Shown piece by piece: positions 26,410-40,847 of a stretch of DNA of 49,832 nt (position 1 is its first letter; every line of letters starts with the position of its first letter). Below the pieces are notes generated by a model. That model saw nothing but the letters and a program-made list of their open reading frames with translations. It was not told the origin of the DNA and did no database searches. Origin of the DNA: Pseudomonadota bacterium. GTDB lineage: Bacteria > Pseudomonadota > Alphaproteobacteria > Kiloniellales > JACOMY01. The position numbers were made by a program, and so were the translations under genes. Location: NCBI GenBank assembly GCA_029781795.1, contig JAKOWB010000035.1, forward strand, positions 1 through 49,832, given 5' to 3'.

Positions 26410-28085
26410 GGCCAGGGAAGGGGGCAGGAGGTCCCGCCGGCGACCGCCAGCAGATGGCCGGCGCGGCGTTGCGCCGCCGTCGGCCAGAGTTCCCAGCCCT
26501 GGGCCGGCGCGCCGGGCGGCCGCTCCGCGGAGCGCACGCCCGGGTCGGGCCAGGTGAGTCCGGCGATCAGCCCCTGGGCATCGACCAGCAGCACGACATC
26601 AGGCGCGTCGCCCGCACCGTCGCTCGACCATCCTGCCAGCGCCCAGTTGCCTTGCGCGGTCACCCTCGGCGCCAGCCAGCGCGTCGTGACGTCACAGCTT
26701 TCGCCGGGCGGGAAAAGCGCCCCCGCCGGCTGGCCGATCCAGGCCGCCTCTGGCCAGGCGAAGGGTCCGCCCTGGAGCGCGCGCAGGCGGCCGAAGGTGT
26801 CGCGCGCCAGCGTCAGGTTCGGATGGATGCGCAGCCAGGGCTCGTCGTCCGCGCTGTCGGCGAGGACCGCGCCGGCGGATTGCAGCAGCTCGGCGTGGTG
26901 GCCGGACCAGATGCGCCAGTGGCGGGGAAGGTCGGCGAGCAGGAGCAGGTTGACCAGCAGCAGCGCCAGCAGAATCGCGCCGCGCGCGAGCCGCCGCGCC
27001 CGCGAAGCGGCATCCAGGGCGAGCAGCGCGAGGCCGATCCAGTAGAGCAGGCTGGTGGTGAGATAGCGCTGCGAATAGGCCTGCTGCGGTCCGCCGTCCA
27101 GGCGCACCAGCGCCGTCACCAGCGCGCTGCCGAATGCCAGCAGGCAGAGCAGCAGCGCCTGTGTCGCCAGCGGCGACGGCCGCCGACCGCTGCGCAGGGC
27201 GATGACCCATACGACCGCAATCCACAGCAGGCCCAGGTCGGCGACGATGCCGGACCAGAGCACGCTCTGGTAGTTGGGCAGCAGGACGCGCAGCGCCATC
27301 TCCGCCGGTGCGCGCAGATAGTTCTGCATGTAGAGCAGCACCGGCCAGGGATCCTGCAGCCAGGGCCACACCGGATTCAGATCGGCCCGATGCGTCAGCC
27401 CGCGCAGCCACAGCACGCCGGCAAGGATGGCCGCGAGGCCGGCCAGCAGCGCGCCCAGGCGACGCGCCGGCAGGCGCAGCGCCGGCGCGACGAGCGCCAG
27501 CGCGACGCAGCCGACCAGCCCGCTGCCGGACGCGAGGGCGGCGCCGAGCGCGAGCAGGAGGCAGAGAGCGAGCCGTCCGGCGCCCGGGCCTGCCGGCGCT
27601 GTCAAGACGGTGACAGCCGCCAGGGCGAAGGCCGGCGCCATGAAGAAGTGCGCCTGCATCGCCCAGGTCAGGTTGAAGCCGTTGCCCATCCACAGCAGTC
27701 CGGCGGCCGCTGCCCCGGCGGCAAGCCAGGGACCCGCGCCGGACCGGCGCGCACCCCGCGCGACGAGTGCCGCGATGGCGAGGCAGGCGAGCGGGATCGC
27801 CGCGAGCGCCGCCCACTGCTGCGCGCCGAGCCAGTGGACGTCGAGCCAAGCAAGCAGACGCTGGAAGGCCAGGATGTGGTCGACATGGGTGCGCAGGATC
27901 TGCATTCCCAGGCTGTCGCCGCGCAGGAAGCTGCTTTCGATGCCGACCAGGTCCCGCGTGATCACCGGCTGGTGCAGCAGGGCGATGCCGGCGAGCCCGC
28001 TGGCGAACAGCAGGCCGCAGGAGAGAAGGAAGATGCCATCGAGCGCACGCAGGGCCGGCGCCGCCCGGAACGGCCCCGCGGTCAA
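26406..28085 (-). CDS. Multi-span membrane protein of unknown function (paralogue A)
   Basis: 559 residues with about eleven predicted membrane spans in the first ~420 and a soluble C-terminal domain of ~140. No clear catalytic motif; the layout is like bacterial GT-C glycosyltransferases, but the family Asp motif is not plain. Visible features: THVDHILAFQRLLAWLDVHWLG near the first loop, QAYSQRYLTTSLLYWIGLALLALD near the last spans, and LLVDAQGLIAGLTWPD in the C-domain. All three recur in the gene at 29828-31579. Start TTG 28085 overlaps the cyclase stop (TTGA), so it is probably coupled. Confidence 0.6.
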   Translation of the reverse strand: MTAGPFRAAPALRALDGIFLLSCGLLFASGLAGIALLHQPVITRDLVGIESSFLRGDSLGMQILRTHVDHILAFQRLLAWLDVHWLGAQQWAALAAIPLACLAIAALVARGARRSGAGPWLAAGAAAAGLLWMGNGFNLTWAMQAHFFMAPAFALAAVTVLTAPAGPGAGRLALCLLLALGAALASGSGLVGCVALALVAPALRLPARRLGALLAGLAAILAGVLWLRGLTHRADLNPVWPWLQDPWPVLLYMQNYLRAPAEMALRVLLPNYQSVLWSGIVADLGLLWIAVVWVIALRSGRRPSPLATQALLLCLLAFGSALVTALVRLDGGPQQAYSQRYLTTSLLYWIGLALLALDAASRARRLARGAILLALLLVNLLLLADLPRHWRIWSGHHAELLQSAGAVLADSADDEPWLRIHPNLTLARDTFGRLRALQGGPFAWPEAAWIGQPAGALFPPGESCDVTTRWLAPRVTAQGNWALAGWSSDGAGDAPDVVLLVDAQGLIAGLTWPDPGVRSAERPPGAPAQGWELWPTAAQRRAGHLLAVAGGTSCPLPWP

Positions 28086-29287
28086 GGCGCGAAGACCTCG
28101 GTCAGGCCTTCGACACCCTTCAGGGCATGGGTGCCGCAGGAGCGCGCCGGCACCGCCAGGCGATGGCGGACCTCGCGGGTCAGCAGGATCGGCTCGCCGA
28201 GCCCGGCCGTCAGTCCCTGGACGCGGGCCGCCAGGTTCACCGCCGGCCCGATCACGGTGAAGTCCAGCCGGTCGGCGACGCCGATGTTGCCGTAGTGAAC
28301 GTCGCCGACGCTGAGCGCCACGCCGGCGGCCAGGCGCGGCCGATCGCTGGCCTGTCGCCGTTCATTCAGTTGCGCCAGCGCCGCCAGACCGTCGCGGGCC
28401 GCCGCCAGCGCCGAGGCCGCCACCGAGCAGTCATGCGCCGCCGCGTGCGGGCAGGGGAAGATGGCCAGCAGCGCGTCGCCCATGAACTTCAGGATCTCGC
28501 CGCCATGCTTCTCGAGCGCGCCGCCCATTGCGTCGAAGTAGTCGTTCAGCGTGGCAATGGTCTCGGCCAGCGGCTGCGCCGCCGCCAGTTGCGTGAAGCC
28601 GCGCAGGTCGCAGAGGAAGACGACGGCGAACAGGGTCTCGCCCTGGCCGCGGCGGATCGAGCCGTCCCACACCCGTTGGCCGGTGCGCGGGCCGAGGTAG
28701 GTGGAGAGCAGCGTCCGGCCGGTCTCGCGCTGCAATGCCAGTTCGGCGACCGAGGCGAAGGCCGGAAGCGTCGCGTCTGCCAGGGCCAGGTCCTGGTCGG
28801 TGAAGCCGCCGCTCCGCCGCGTCGCCAGGGTGACGACGTTGTGCCGCCCAGCGGAGAACCATAGCGGCGAGACCCGGTAGTCGCTGTAGCCCTGGCCACG
28901 CAGATGCGACAGGATCTGGAAGTCGCCTGCGGCGATCGGCTGCTCCAACCTCCGGCGGATCACCTGCGGCTGCTCGAACACCGCGCGGATGGGGCTCCGC
29001 TGGAACTCCTCCTGGTCCAGGACCTCGTGCTTGCGGCCGACCTCGGCGGCGCCACCGGATTCGATGTCCCAGTGATAGCTGGTCGCGATGAGCTGCGGGT
29101 GCAGATGCCGCAGCGACAGCGAGGCGCGGTCGAGTGGCAGTCCGGCCTCGCGCAGCAGCCGGCAGAAGCGGTCGAACAGCAGGGTGATGCGGGCGCGGCC
29201 CAGGCGGGCATCCAGCAGTTGGGCGATGACGTCGGCGGCGCTGAGCATGGCGTCAGGTTCGCCCAGCCGCTTGGTGCGACGCAACAT
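28082..29287 (-). CDS. Class III adenylate/guanylate cyclase with N-terminal sensor region
   Basis: 401 residues, no membrane span. Residues ~1-200 form an uncharacterised N-terminal region with the look of cyclase-linked bacterial sensors. The catalytic domain (~215-400) has the metal Asps D227 (LCDLRGFTQL) and D271 (FMGDALLAIF), the purine-selecting K267 and D342, and N351/R355 (IGPAVNLAAR), so it should be active and make cAMP. Translational overlap with the downstream membrane protein suggests a shared job. Confidence 0.88.
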   Translation of the reverse strand: MLRRTKRLGEPDAMLSAADVIAQLLDARLGRARITLLFDRFCRLLREAGLPLDRASLSLRHLHPQLIATSYHWDIESGGAAEVGRKHEVLDQEEFQRSPIRAVFEQPQVIRRRLEQPIAAGDFQILSHLRGQGYSDYRVSPLWFSAGRHNVVTLATRRSGGFTDQDLALADATLPAFASVAELALQRETGRTLLSTYLGPRTGQRVWDGSIRRGQGETLFAVVFLCDLRGFTQLAAAQPLAETIATLNDYFDAMGGALEKHGGEILKFMGDALLAIFPCPHAAAHDCSVAASALAAARDGLAALAQLNERRQASDRPRLAAGVALSVGDVHYGNIGVADRLDFTVIGPAVNLAARVQGLTAGLGEPILLTREVRHRLAVPARSCGTHALKGVEGLTEVFAP

Positions 29288-29355
29288 GGGTCACTGCCCG
29301 GCGCCATGTCCGAGTGCTAGGCTTCGGCCGTTCAGCCACTCAGGGGAGTCTTCCC

Positions 29356-29838
29356 ATGTCCCGTCTGCTCAGCGGTCTGCTGCTGCTCGTGCTGCTGCCG
29401 GTATACCAGGCGTCGGCGCAGGACTTTGCCAGCGAGAAAGTGGTCAAGGACTACATGGCGGCGTGGAACGCCCATGATGCCGCCGCCGCCGCCGCCTTCA
29501 TGTCCGACAATGTCATCTACTACGACGCCACGGTGGGCGAGCCGGTCAGCGGCCGCGCCGACGCCCAGGCGCAGATCATCCAGGCCTTCATGACCGCGGC
29601 GCCCGACCTGGTGTGGGAAATGCGCGGACCGGCGATTTCCAGCCCCGGCCACGTCGCCTTCGAGTGGGTCTTCTCGGGCACCAATACGGGGCCCTGGGCC
29701 GACGGCACGCCGGGCACCAACAAGACCTTCCAGGTCTTCGGCGTGAGCTACATCAATCTGCTGGACGGCAAGATCGCCTACCAGGGCGACTACTACGACG
29801 CCCTGGGCTTCTATCGGCAGCTCGGACTCATGGAGTAG
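29356..29838 (+). CDS. Secreted SnoaL-like (NTF2-fold) protein
   Basis: 160 residues from ATG 29356, with AGGGGAG 7 bases upstream. Signal peptide MSRLLSGLLLLVLLPVYQAS cleaved at ASAQ. The mature part fits a SnoaL/NTF2-like cone: VKDYMAAWNAHDAAAAAAFM, DNVIYYDATVGEP, and a C-terminal YINLLDGKIAYQGDYYDALGF strand pair. SnoaL proteins are small enzymes or carriers; the substrate is not readable. It runs divergent from the cyclase and overlaps the end of the next reverse gene by 11 bases. Confidence 0.8.
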   Translation: MSRLLSGLLLLVLLPVYQASAQDFASEKVVKDYMAAWNAHDAAAAAAFMSDNVIYYDATVGEPVSGRADAQAQIIQAFMTAAPDLVWEMRGPAISSPGHVAFEWVFSGTNTGPWADGTPGTNKTFQVFGVSYINLLDGKIAYQGDYYDALGFYRQLGLME

Positions 29839-31575
29839 CACAGAGCCCCACGACCCCGCCGCTGCGGAGCAGCGGCTCCGCCTTCAGTTCGGCGTGCGGC
29901 ATAGCCGCGTCCAGGTAGGCGATCCAGTCGCCGCGGCGGCGCCAGCTGTCGACCGGCCAGCCAACGCCGCGCACGATGCCGGCGCGGTCGACGACAAGGA
30001 TGGCGAGCAGGGTTGAAGTCTGGCTGTGCGCGATTCCGCCGAGCGCGAGCACCGGACCGCGGACGCCGGGAACCTCTGTACTCTCCAGCGTCACCTTGCA
30101 CTGTGTGCCGCGCAGCCGCGGCAGGTCGGCGATGGACCGCCCCTTCGACGCCAGGCCGGGCCTGGAGAAGAGCGGGGCCTTCTGGTGTTTCAGAAAGTCG
30201 ATCGTGCCGAAAAGGTAGCGCAGGTCTTCATCGCAGGTCGCGCAGACGGGGAGGCGCTGGAGAACCGAAAGGGGCAGCGCCTCGTTGGCGACCGCGGCCT
30301 CGGCCTGACGGGACCGCTGGGTCCAGGTTCGCGCCATGCCGAGAAAGCCCTGCTGGCTGCTCAGCACCAGGGTGACCAGCGCGACCGCGACCGCAGCCTG
30401 CGCCAGCCGACGGAGAGTCCGACGGCCCGTCGGCAGGCAGGCGTTCAGGTAGATGGCCGCGCCGATCCAGAACAGCGGCGGAATGGACATGTAGCGGTTG
30501 GCATAGGGCTCGGCCCCGGGGAAATCGAGGCGTGCGACGCCTGCGACCAGAAAGGTCGCGGCGACGGCAAGCATCAATCCGAAGCCGAAGACCCGGCGGC
30601 TGTCGAGGGATCGACGCCGCCGCCAATGCAGTGCGAGGTCGGTCAGAAGCATCGCGTAACAGGCGAAGGCGGCGACCTGTACGAGCCAGGGGGGTAGCAG
30701 CCAGGCGAGCCAGAAATCATAGGCCGTGATGCCCTGGTGAACGTAGCTCAACAGCCTGAGGGGGCGAGCGATGGCGTACCAGAGCTCCTCTCCGCTCCGG
30801 GTCGCGTGCTGCGTCAGCATCACAGTCGCGGTCAGTGCCAGGACCAGCAGGGCAAGAGAGAGCAGGCGCCGCCGCAGCGGCGCCGCCAGCGGCTGAACCA
30901 GCAAGAGGACCGCCAGAGCAGAGACCCAGCCGAGGCCGATGCCGAAGCTGAAGAGGCTGCCGAGACACAGCAGTGCCCAGGTCCAGACCCCACGCCCGCT
31001 CGCGGGCAGGCGGGTCTGGACCAGGAGTGCTGCGACCCCGAAGCAGAGCGAGAGGTACATGTGAAGCTGCATGGGGAACACGAGATTCGCCCAGTCGCAA
31101 AGCCAGAACAGCATGGCGGCGACAATGGGAAGCCAGAGCGCGGCAATGCGCGAGCCTCCGCCCGCCGGCAGGCTGCCGCCGGCGGCCAGCAGCAGCGTCT
31201 CGACTGCCAGCAGCGCGAAGATCGACAGTTGCAGCAGTCCGCCGTCCGCGAAGCCGAGGTACCAGTCCGCGAGATAGAACAGGCGTGGAAAGAGCAGAAT
31301 GTGCTCGTTCGCGGGCGCGATCAGAAATTGCGGGAAGGGCAGGTCGAGGTGCCGCCTGAAGTCGACAAGCATGTCCGCCTCGGGCAGCACCAGTCGATAG
31401 TGCCAGGCGGCGGCGATGCTCCAGCCGACTGCCGCCATGCCGGCGGCGCCGGCCATGAGCATGACGAAACGATAGAGGCCCGCGGTGAGTCCGGGAGCTG
31501 GAGCCGGGACGTCCGGCAGCGGGGGATTGCGATCCGGTTCCGTCGACGCGGCTGCCGGCGCCCGCCCCGTCTCGA

Positions 31576-31579
<4 letters not shown>
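29828..31579 (-). CDS. Multi-span membrane protein of unknown function (paralogue B)
   Basis: 583 residues from ATG 31579, which overlaps the uvrA stop (ATGA); the frame continues upstream only as shadow of uvrA. About eleven spans then a soluble C-terminal domain. It shares with the gene at 26406-28085 the stretch [19 protein letters not shown] early, [20 protein letters not shown] near the end of the membrane part, and [18 protein letters not shown] in the C-domain, though overall identity looks low. A Pro-rich N-terminal cytoplasmic leader is extra. Function not recognised; possibly a GT-C-like transferase. Confidence 0.6.
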
Positions 31580-34434
<2,855 letters not shown>

Positions 34435-34631
34435 GGGGCGCCTTCAATCTTCGCGTTTCGTTCCTCAGATAGCACGCGTGCCCGGGGGGACAAAGAGGAG
34501 CGCTGGAACAGGCCTGCCGGCTGCCCTTCGCGGCCTTCATGCAGCCGAAATCCGCTTGGTATTGCCCGGCCACGTTGTTTAGAGTCGCGGCTTGAACACG
34601 AAGCGACTCCAGGTTTCGGTGAGGGGCGGGC

Positions 34632-35117
34632 ATGGCGGGTAGCGTCAACAAGGTCATTCTGGTCGGCAATCTCGGGCGCGACCCGGAGATAAGGACGATG
34701 CAGAGTGGCGGGCGTGTAGCCAATCTGTCGGTGGCAACCTCGGAAACCTGGCGCGACAAGGCCAGCGGCGAGCGCAAGGAGCGGACCGAGTGGCACCGCG
34801 TGGTGGTGTTCAACGACAACCTGGTCAAGGTTTGCGAAAGCTATCTGCGCAAAGGCTCCAAGGTCTACATCGAGGGGCAGCTAGAGACCCGCAAGTGGCA
34901 GGACCAGAGCGGCCAGGACAAGTACTCGACCGAAGTCGTCCTGCGTCCATTCCGTGGCGAGATCACCATGCTCGACACGCGCGGGGGCGGTGGTGGTGAC
35001 TTCGGCGGCGACCCCGGCGGTTATGGTGGCGACGGGGGTGGGTCGTCCGGCGGATCCGGCGGCGGGCGGGGCCCGGCGCCGTCCCGCGGCGATCTGGATG
35101 ACGATATTCCGTTCTGA
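34632..35117 (+). CDS. ssb: Single-stranded DNA-binding protein
   Basis: 161 residues. OB fold at 1-110 ([46 protein letters not shown]), a Gly-rich linker at ~115-150, and the acidic tip DDDIPF that docks repair and replication partners. Encoded next to uvrA, as in many alphaproteobacteria. Confidence 0.97.
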   Translation: MAGSVNKVILVGNLGRDPEIRTMQSGGRVANLSVATSETWRDKASGERKERTEWHRVVVFNDNLVKVCESYLRKGSKVYIEGQLETRKWQDQSGQDKYSTEVVLRPFRGEITMLDTRGGGGGDFGGDPGGYGGDGGGSSGGSGGGRGPAPSRGDLDDDIPF

Positions 35118-35143
35118 GCGAGGCCGGGGGCGGCGTTTCGTGC

Positions 35144-35174
35144 TTGACCTTGCCTTCAGGTTTCTCTCATAGCT
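35144..35174 (+). promoter_or_regulatory. Putative promoter of the HU gene
   Basis: TTGACC (5 of 6 consensus) at 35144-35149 with CATAGC 19 bases further on. The -10 box is weak and the spacing long, but the gene lies downstream at 35206 and the ssb stop is only 27 bases upstream. Confidence 0.4.
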
Positions 35175-35205
35175 TGTTCACCGTTTGACAGGGAGGGCTG
35201 TTGTT

Positions 35206-35487
35206 ATGTCCAAGTCCATGACCAAGGCCGACATCATCGCGCACGTCGCGGATAAGGCTGGCGTCTCGAAGGCCTCGGCGCAGGACGCGGTCGACGCCTT
35301 CATTGGCGCGATCGAGAAGGGCCTGAAGGGTGGCGGCATCCGCGTCGCTGGCCTGGGAACCTTCACCGTTCGCAAGCGGGCCGCGCGCATGGGCCGGAAT
35401 CCGCAGACGGGCGCGACCATCAAGATCGCGGCCAGCAAGTCGGTGGGCTTCAAGGCGGCCAAGAACCTCAAGGACGCCGCGCGCTAA
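35206..35487 (+). CDS. HU-family DNA-binding protein
   Basis: 93-residue nucleoid protein. DNA-bending arm motif GRNPQTGATIKI is intact; the helical N-terminus (MTKADIIAHVADKAGVSKASA) matches HU-beta proteins. The start ATG 35206 has GGGAGGG 8 bases upstream; an in-frame ATG seven codons earlier is unlikely. Followed by a strong terminator. Confidence 0.95.
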   Translation: MSKSMTKADIIAHVADKAGVSKASAQDAVDAFIGAIEKGLKGGGIRVAGLGTFTVRKRAARMGRNPQTGATIKIAASKSVGFKAAKNLKDAAR

Positions 35488-35838
35488 ACCGCGCGACGTT
35501 CGGTTTCGACGCTCTGACGGCGTGATCGCCCCTCAAAGGGGCGGTCACGCCGTTCGCCTTTTTTATGGCCCGTACCGGTGGCGAGTCGGGCCGAGTCCGA
35601 CAGCCTTTAAGGGCTCCCGGGCAGGGGCGCCGCCGGGTCCAAAAAATGCTCAAATTTTATATTTGTTTTCAATGGCTTGCGGGGGCATTTTTCAGGCTCT
35701 CGCGGCGTTGTGACGGCCGGGTGGCTGTGGTAGCGTCGGGGCGTTCCTGAAGCGCCGCCGAACGCGGGTGCCGGCAGTGCTCCGCCGAGCCTTCGCCCGG
35801 CGTGCGCAAGCCCGTCCTGCCAAGCGAGATCCGTTCGA
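35488..35838. other. Intergenic region between HU and gyrA (351 bases)
   Basis: It holds the HU terminator, then an AT-rich patch (35641-35692) that stands out in GC-rich DNA and carries the inverted repeat AAAAATGC / GCATTTTT with a 35-base spacer. No RNA gene, ORF or convincing -35/-10 pair for gyrA could be identified. A TTGTGA-N17-TAGCGT pair at about 35708-35736 is possible but weak. Confidence 0.6.
35519..35564 (+). terminator. Rho-independent terminator after HU
   Basis: A 15-bp stem (GGCGTGATCGCCCCT paired with AGGGGCGGTCACGCC, one G-U pair, 3-base loop) is followed after seven bases by TTTTTT. Located 31 bases after the HU stop. Confidence 0.88.
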
Positions 35839-38517
<2,679 letters not shown>

Positions 38518-38563
38518 CGGGCGGCGCGCGCAACGGGGCGCTGGCAGCTAAGGGGCAGGAGCG

Positions 38564-39076
38564 ATGGCGAAGCCTTTGATCGGGGTCTATCCGGGCACCT
38601 TTGACCCGATCACCAACGGCCACCTGGACATCATCACGCGGGCGACGCGAGTCGTGGACCGCCTGATCGTCGCGGTCGCCAAGAACGACGGCAAGGGGCC
38701 GCTCTTCACCACCGACGAGCGCCTCGAGATGGTGCGCGCCGAACTGGCCCAGATCCAGGCGAACGGCGTCGCGATCGAGGCGCGGCCCTTCTCCAGCCTC
38801 CTGATGCACTTCGCGCAGGAAGTCCACGCGACGGTCATCGTCCGCGGGCTGCGCGCGGTCTCCGATTTCGAGTACGAGTTCCAGATGGCCGGCATGAACA
38901 CCCGCCTCGATCCCAAGGTCGAAACCGTGTTCCTCATGGCCTCCGAACGCCAGCAGTTCATCTCTTCCCGCTTCGTCAAGGAGATCGGCTGGCTGGGTGG
39001 GGACATCTCCAGCTTCGTCAGCCCGCGCGTCGCCGCCAAGCTGAAGGAGCGTTTCGCGCGCGACAAGACATCCTGA
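38564..39076 (+). CDS. coaD: Phosphopantetheine adenylyltransferase
   Basis: Fourth step of coenzyme A synthesis. The nucleotidyl-transfer motif GTFDPITNGHLDII is at residues 10-23 and SSRFVKEIGWLGGDI closes the active site. 170 residues, normal. A gyrA-coaD order is common in alphaproteobacteria. Ribosome binding site GGGGCAGGAG lies before the ATG. Confidence 0.97.
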   Translation: MAKPLIGVYPGTFDPITNGHLDIITRATRVVDRLIVAVAKNDGKGPLFTTDERLEMVRAELAQIQANGVAIEARPFSSLLMHFAQEVHATVIVRGLRAVSDFEYEFQMAGMNTRLDPKVETVFLMASERQQFISSRFVKEIGWLGGDISSFVSPRVAAKLKERFARDKTS

Positions 39077-39088
39077 GCCGGCGGCGGC

Positions 39089-39850
39089 TTGAGTACCGAG
39101 ACCCCGCCAGCCGGCCGCGTACAGCGCTTTGCGATCCTGGCAGAGGGTCGCTCAGGCTCGAACTGGCTGGTCAGCCTGCTGGCGGCGCATCCCGACTGCT
39201 ACTGCCACGGCGAGCTTTTCCTGCCGTCCTTTCCGCGCGAGCGGGAGGGCCTTACGAACCTCGCCTTCCTCGAGCAGCAGATGGCGAAGGGCGCGGCTGA
39301 ACCGGGCAAGACCCATGTCGGGTTCAAGCACCTGGCGACCTTCGATCCCGAGGTCGCGATCGCCGTCGCCGCCGACCCGCGCTACAAGGTGGTCTTCCTC
39401 AAGCGGCGCGACCGTCTGGCGCAGTACGCCTCGCTGCTGATCGCGCGCCACACCGAGGAATGGGTGGCCCGCAAGGGCGATGCCGAGCCATCGGCCCAGA
39501 TGCGCGTGACCTTTGACGTCCGCGGCTTCATGGACCATTGCCGCGCCGCGGACAGGTCATTCAAGGCCGCGCGGGCGGCCCTGCGCGCCGCCGGCCGCGG
39601 GGGCCTGGAACTGACCTACGAAGAACTCGAGGCCGGGACCGGCCTCGGGCGGGTGCTGGATTTCCTGGGTCTGCCGGCGCGCGGGGACCTGCAGAGCCCG
39701 CTACGCCGGCAGAACAGCCCGCGGGTCTTGGAACGCTTCGACAATCCCTGGCGGGCGCGGATCCTGGCACCCCTGATCACCCGCCGCCCCACCCGCAAGC
39801 TGCTGCGCATCCTGCGCGGCATCAGGCCGCTGCGGCGGCTGCTGGACTAG
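39089..39850 (+). CDS. Stf0-like sulfotransferase-family protein
   Basis: 253 residues from TTG 39089. The N-terminal AEGRSGSNWLVSLLAAHPD resembles the 5'-phosphosulfate-binding loop of PAPS sulfotransferases (Stf0 type), and the KVVFLKRRDRLAQYASLLIA helix is in the right place for the 3'-phosphate-binding Arg region. Acceptor unknown. The gene starts 12 bases after coaD. Some members of this fold are not enzymes, so the call stays at family level. Confidence 0.72.
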   Translation: MSTETPPAGRVQRFAILAEGRSGSNWLVSLLAAHPDCYCHGELFLPSFPREREGLTNLAFLEQQMAKGAAEPGKTHVGFKHLATFDPEVAIAVAADPRYKVVFLKRRDRLAQYASLLIARHTEEWVARKGDAEPSAQMRVTFDVRGFMDHCRAADRSFKAARAALRAAGRGGLELTYEELEAGTGLGRVLDFLGLPARGDLQSPLRRQNSPRVLERFDNPWRARILAPLITRRPTRKLLRILRGIRPLRRLLD

Positions 39851-39921
39851 CGGCGGTGCTGGCTTGACGGGCCGCGCTGGAGGATGATGCCGGCCTGCGC
39901 CTCTCCAGGGAGCGAGTCGCC

Positions 39922-40719
39922 ATGTGCCGCTGGGCGGCCTACGTCGGGCCGAAGATCTTCATCGAGCAGATCGTCACCGCGCCGCATCAGTCGCTGATCG
40001 CGCAGAGCCTGCACGCCCGCGAGGGCAAGGCCGAGACCAATGGCGACGGCTTCGGCCTCGCCTGGTACGACGAGCGGCCGGAGCCCGGCATCTATCGCGA
40101 CATCCTGCCGGCCTGGAGCGATCCCAACCTGCGCAGCCTGGCGCGCCAGGTGCGCAGCGGCCTCTTCCTGGCGCACGTGCGCGCCTCGACCGGCACGGCG
40201 ACCAACCGCAGCAACTGCCATCCCTTCGCGGTCGGCCCCTGGTGCTTCATGCACAATGGCCAGATCGGCGGCTACGAGCGCCTGCGCCGCCGGCTCGACA
40301 TGCTGCTGCCCGAGGATCTCTATCACCACCGCAGCGGCACCACCGATTCCGAGATCATGTTCCTGCTCGCCCTCAGCCTCGGGCTGGAGCAGGACCCGGC
40401 CGGCGCACTGGCCCGCATGGCCGGTGTGGTCGAGGATATGGCCGTCGGCCTGGGACAGCCTCCGCTGCTGCGCTTCACGGCGGCGCTGTCCGATGGCAAG
40501 ACACTCTATGCGGTGCGCTATGCCAGCGACGCCTTCGCCCCGACTCTCTACTACCGCGCCGGCCCGGCCGACGGCGTAACGGTGGCCTCCGAACCGCTGG
40601 ACGCCGAGCGCGCCGACTGGCTGGCCCTGGCGCCTGGAAGCTTCGCCACGGTGACCGCGGCCGGCGTCTCGGTCGCGCTCTTCCGCCCGCTGCGCGATGC
40701 TGCGAAGGGGGCGGCCTGA
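39922..40719 (+). CDS. Class II glutamine amidotransferase (EgtC-like)
   Basis: 265 residues. The N-terminal nucleophile Cys2 (MCRWAAYVG), the NGDGFGLAWY motif, LAHVRASTGTATNRSNCHPF and the catalytic-type MHNGQI are all in order, as in GATase-2 enzymes. EgtC of ergothioneine synthesis is the nearest type, but no other egt gene is in the window, so the substrate is open. Confidence 0.85.
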   Translation: MCRWAAYVGPKIFIEQIVTAPHQSLIAQSLHAREGKAETNGDGFGLAWYDERPEPGIYRDILPAWSDPNLRSLARQVRSGLFLAHVRASTGTATNRSNCHPFAVGPWCFMHNGQIGGYERLRRRLDMLLPEDLYHHRSGTTDSEIMFLLALSLGLEQDPAGALARMAGVVEDMAVGLGQPPLLRFTAALSDGKTLYAVRYASDAFAPTLYYRAGPADGVTVASEPLDAERADWLALAPGSFATVTAAGVSVALFRPLRDAAKGAA

Positions 40720-40769
40720 GCCGGCGCCGCAGGCCGGCGCTGCCAGCGCCGATGGCCTTGATTTGCCGG

Positions 40770-40781
40770 GTATAGCTATAC
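40770..40781. promoter_or_regulatory. Perfect 12-bp palindrome upstream of the response-regulator gene
   Basis: GTATAGCTATAC lies 67 bases before the ATG of the NtrC-type regulator. It contains TATACT, which could be a -10 element, but no -35 at the right distance was seen. It may be an operator of the regulator gene. Confidence 0.4.
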
Positions 40782-40847
40782 TGGGCCCGACGCGAGGGTC
40801 TGCGCGGCGCGGCGTGCGCCCCGGTCAGGACGGGAGCGCTTGGCAGC

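Noticed and set aside
34435..34631. LexA (SOS) box between uvrA and ssb
   Set aside because: The alphaproteobacterial GTTC-N7-GTTC pattern or its complement is not present; the nearest, GAAC-N7-GACT, does not match.
40732..40750. Terminator hairpin after the EgtC-like gene
   Set aside because: A 6-bp stem with a 3-base loop, no T-run; too weak in GC-rich DNA.
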